Part shown: positions 13,986 to 15,629 of the stretch, one piece after another
Position numbering within the stretch: the stretch's first letter is position 1
Layout: each line of letters starts with the position of its first letter
Assembly (NCBI GenBank): GCA_900542125.1
Contig: UQMO01000058.1
Location: 1-15,629 of the forward strand
Reading direction: 5' to 3'
Source: an uncultured Collinsella sp.
Lineage (GTDB): Bacteria > Actinomycetota > Coriobacteriia > Coriobacteriales > Coriobacteriaceae
DNA: 15,629 nucleotides
Made by a program: the position numbers and the translations under genes
Notes under the pieces: model-generated
Seen by the model: only the letters and a program-made list of their open reading frames with translations
Told to the model about the DNA's origin: nothing
Database searches by the model: none

Positions 13986-14675
13986 ATGTCCCAGACCGCC
14001 GCCCCCAACGTTGCTTTTATTTTCGATTGCGACGGCACACTGGTTAATAGCACCCCCGTTTGGGCCTATGCCCAGCCCGAGTTATTGCACCGCCACGGAG
14101 TTGACGTGACGGTCGACGATATTGCCCAGTTTGAGCATTTGTCGCTCGAGGACGAGTGCCAGGCCTACCACGACACGTGGGGCATTGGCGAGAATGGCGG
14201 GGAGCTCTATCGTGAGCTAAGCGACATTCTGATCGATGGCTACTCCAAAGTGCCGCCGCGCGAGGGGCTCCTAACATTTTTGGAGCAGGCGAAGGCGGCG
14301 GACACTGCCATGTGCGTTGCCACGTCCACGCCGGCCGAGCTGGTTAAGTCTGCGCTTGCGGGAGCCGGGCTCGATGCCTACATGGAGTTTGTGACCACCA
14401 CGGGCGAGGCGGGACGCTCCAAGCAGTTCCCCGATGTGTATGAGCTGGCGCTGCGCCGCCTGGAGGAGCGCCATGGGCACAGGTTTGAGCGCGCCTGGGT
14501 GTTTGAGGACGCCGTCTTTGGCCTTAAGAGCTCTGGCACTGCAGGCTTTAAGCGCGTGGGTATTTATGACCCGCATGGCCGTATGGAGCGCGACGAGGTG
14601 CGTGCTAACTGCGACGTCTTTATCGACAGCTATGAGGACCTTGACCTGGCCCGCGTGCTTGAGTTTGAGGGCTAG
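13986..14675 (+). CDS. HAD-superfamily phosphatase, beta-phosphoglucomutase-like subfamily
   Basis: A 229-residue haloacid dehalogenase-type hydrolase. Motif I is FDCDGTLVNS (nucleophile D14, acid/base D16), followed by a helical cap domain (about 20-90) of the subfamily I type. Motif II is T113 in VATST, motif III K146 in RSKQFPDVYEL, and motif IV VFEDAVFGLKSS (E174, D175) for magnesium. Members of this subfamily include sugar-phosphate phosphatases and beta-phosphoglucomutase; the substrate cannot be decided here. Divergence from glgB makes a sugar phosphate plausible, but that is context only. ATG at 13986 is chosen over an in-frame TTG at 13965 because GAAAGG lies about 7 bases upstream of it. 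The gene ends 9 bases before the thiamine pyrophosphokinase gene. Confidence 0.88.
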   Translation: MSQTAAPNVAFIFDCDGTLVNSTPVWAYAQPELLHRHGVDVTVDDIAQFEHLSLEDECQAYHDTWGIGENGGELYRELSDILIDGYSKVPPREGLLTFLEQAKAADTAMCVATSTPAELVKSALAGAGLDAYMEFVTTTGEAGRSKQFPDVYELALRRLEERHGHRFERAWVFEDAVFGLKSSGTAGFKRVGIYDPHGRMERDEVRANCDVFIDSYEDLDLARVLEFEG

Positions 14676-14684
14676 GCGAGGGCC

Positions 14685-15350
14685 GTGGCTTGCAAAGTAT
14701 TAGTGGTTTGCGGCTCTCCGTTGGTGGCGAGCGCGGATCTGCTGCGTCAATTGGCAGGGGAGTGCGACCGCATCGTAGCTGTAGACCGCGGCTTGGACGC
14801 CCTGTTGGGCGCTGGACTGAGCTGCGACGTCTACGTGGGCGACGCCGACACCGTTAGCGATGAGGGACGCGCTCTGGTCGATGCCGCCGATGCCTTTGAA
14901 GTGGAACGACACAACCCTTACAAGGACTATACCGATTTGGCATTGGCGCTCGATTCCGTTCGCCGCCGCTGGCCGGGTGCCGAAGTAATTGCGACTTGCG
15001 CAACCGGCGGCCGCCCGGACATGGCCCTGTCTGTGTTAGGGCTACTGGCAGGCTATGCGGACGCCCCCGTTTGGATCAAAGAAGACGAAGTGACGGCCAG
15101 AATCCTGCATCAGGACGAGACCTGGATCATCCAGGACGCCGAGGGCAAAACCTTCTCCATCATCGCCATAGCCCCCAACACAGAGATAAGCGAACACGGC
15201 CTAGAATGGGAGCTAGACCACAGTCCCCTAGGCTTGTTAGCCGACACGGGGATCAGCAACATAGTAAGATCCACCGCAAAGATTGAAGTTCACGCTGGCA
15301 CTGCGATAGCGTACTTGTTGCGTGAGGGTTTTATCGGGACGGTGGGTTAA
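14685..15350 (+). CDS. Thiamine pyrophosphokinase, divergent
   Basis: A 221-residue protein matching the thiamine pyrophosphokinase fold, which makes thiamine pyrophosphate from thiamine and ATP. Visible signatures: D34-x-G36 (VDRGLDALLGAG), GDADT (52-56, usually GDxDS), YKDYTDLALAL (79-89, the KDxTD motif), CATGGRPDM (105-113, usually GGRxDH), and ISNIV (190-194) in the C-terminal thiamine-binding sandwich. The Ser-to-Thr change in GDxDS and His-to-Met change in GGRxDH are unusual. Translation starts with GTG at 14685, preceded by GGCGAGG, 9 bases after the HAD stop, so the two genes are probably co-translated. No thiamine riboswitch is seen upstream. It is followed by an intrinsic terminator. 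Confidence 0.85.
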   Translation: MACKVLVVCGSPLVASADLLRQLAGECDRIVAVDRGLDALLGAGLSCDVYVGDADTVSDEGRALVDAADAFEVERHNPYKDYTDLALALDSVRRRWPGAEVIATCATGGRPDMALSVLGLLAGYADAPVWIKEDEVTARILHQDETWIIQDAEGKTFSIIAIAPNTEISEHGLEWELDHSPLGLLADTGISNIVRSTAKIEVHAGTAIAYLLREGFIGTVG

Positions 15351-15391
15351 TTGACTGATTTTGCCGAAGTCAAAATCAGTCAATTCAACCC
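15344..15391. repeat. Long inverted repeat overlapping the thiamine pyrophosphokinase stop codon
   Basis: AATTGACTGATTTTG (15349-15363) and CAAAATCAGTCAATT (15371-15385) are perfect 15-base arms with a 7-base loop. The stem extends by 5 bp (GGGTT/AACCC) past a one-base bulge and includes the TAA stop. There is no T-run after either arm. It could hold back 3' exonucleases or act with the terminator 11 bases downstream. Confidence 0.6.
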
Positions 15392-15401
15392 ATTACAGTT
15401 T

Positions 15402-15427
15402 GAGTCGTCCGAAAGGGCGGCTCTTTT
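15402..15427 (+). terminator. Intrinsic terminator of the HAD-thiamine pyrophosphokinase pair
   Basis: GAGTCGTCC, a GAAA tetraloop and GGGCGGCTC form a 9-bp stem (two G-U pairs) followed directly by TTTTCC. This is a classical Rho-independent terminator 52 bases after the stop codon. Confidence 0.85.
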
Positions 15428-15439
15428 CCGTTGCATGGT

Positions 15440-15583
15440 TATACGATTGAGCCGTACCGGCAGTCGCTGGCCGACCGCCCCGGACGGCCGTCAGCCCCTG
15501 CCCCGTAGAGGGCCCGGGACGTGTTGCCGCCGGGGCGGGAGGGGCCGCGGGGAACGACTGATAGAGATGTGCCGGGCCCGGAC
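15440..15583. other. Very GC-rich contig-end sequence without a recognisable gene
   Basis: From 15451 to 15580, about 101 of 130 bases are G or C by hand count, clearly above the intergenic regions elsewhere in the window. One minus-strand frame is open from the edge for about 46 codons, but has no family likeness. It may be part of a dispersed GC-rich repeat at which the assembly broke, or a chimeric end. I cannot identify it. Confidence 0.4.
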
Positions 15584-15629
15584 CTGTCTCTTATACACAT
15601 CTGACGCTGCCGACGAAGGCTTAGGTGTA
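15584..15629. other. Nextera library adapter at the contig end (not genomic)
   Basis: 15584-15602 is CTGTCTCTTATACACATCT, the reverse complement of the Tn5 mosaic end used in Nextera libraries. It is followed by GACGCTGCCGACGA (rest of the Read 1 transposon adapter, to 15616), then AGGCTTAG (15617-15624), the reverse complement of the i5 index CTAAGCCT (S508), and GTGTA (15625-15629), the start of the P5 reverse complement. The order matches the adapter exactly, so these 46 bases are read-through that was not trimmed. Confidence 0.98.

Noticed and set aside
15584..15602. Tn5/IS50 mosaic end as evidence of a real transposon
   Set aside because: The following bases are the Illumina adapter and index, so this is a library artefact.
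1..15629. CRISPR arrays, tRNA or rRNA genes
   Set aside because: No regularly spaced direct repeats, no tRNA cloverleaf signatures and no rRNA-like segments were seen on either strand.

Overview
The window is a glycogen and maltodextrin metabolism cluster on the minus strand, plus a short divergent pair of genes on the plus strand. GC content is high. The gene set pairs a catalytic GlgC with a non-catalytic GlgD, and carries a GH13-GH77 fusion, an FmdB-type zinc ribbon and Lys/Ala-rich protein tails. I read this as a gut-type Coriobacteriia, probably Collinsella or a relative. That assignment comes from recall of family features, not from a search. The contig is an Illumina/Nextera assembly, because its last 46 bases are library adapter.

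Layout from right to left along the minus-strand transcription: glgB (branching enzyme, about 13639-11393), glgP (phosphorylase, 11300-8874), glgC (ADP-glucose pyrophosphorylase, 8766-7618), glgD (regulatory paralogue, 7613-6486), glgA (ADP-glucose glycogen synthase, 6396-4114). A 217-bp gap with its own promoter-like elements follows, then a 1098-residue debranching/neopullulanase-like GH13 domain fused to a GH77 4-alpha-glucanotransferase (3896-600), and a 78-residue FmdB-like zinc ribbon (511-275). Four of the gene-to-gene gaps contain strong stem-loops, and a 19-bp perfect inverted repeat with a T-run ends the array near 176-240.

A roughly 345-bp divergent intergenic region (13640-13985) separates glgB from the plus-strand pair: a HAD-superfamily phosphatase/beta-phosphoglucomutase-like protein (13986-14675) and a divergent thiamine pyrophosphokinase (14685-15350). 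A canonical intrinsic terminator follows at 15402-15427. TGGTAAA(A)C half-sites recur in this divergent region and in front of the GH13-GH77 gene, which suggests one sugar-responsive repressor (LacI/MalR type is an inference) acting at both ends of the cluster.

Together the genes can make ADP-glucose (GlgC/GlgD), elongate and branch glycogen (GlgA, GlgB), release glucose-1-phosphate (GlgP), and debranch and rearrange the remaining maltodextrins (GH13-GH77). The most unusual features are these: GlgA and GlgB both end in long histone H1-like Lys/Ala/Thr tails (about 272 and 67 residues), while the other three Glg enzymes do not; GlgB lacks the conserved region-I histidine (Gly in its place); and the amylase and glucanotransferase are fused. 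Positions 15584-15629 are not genomic.
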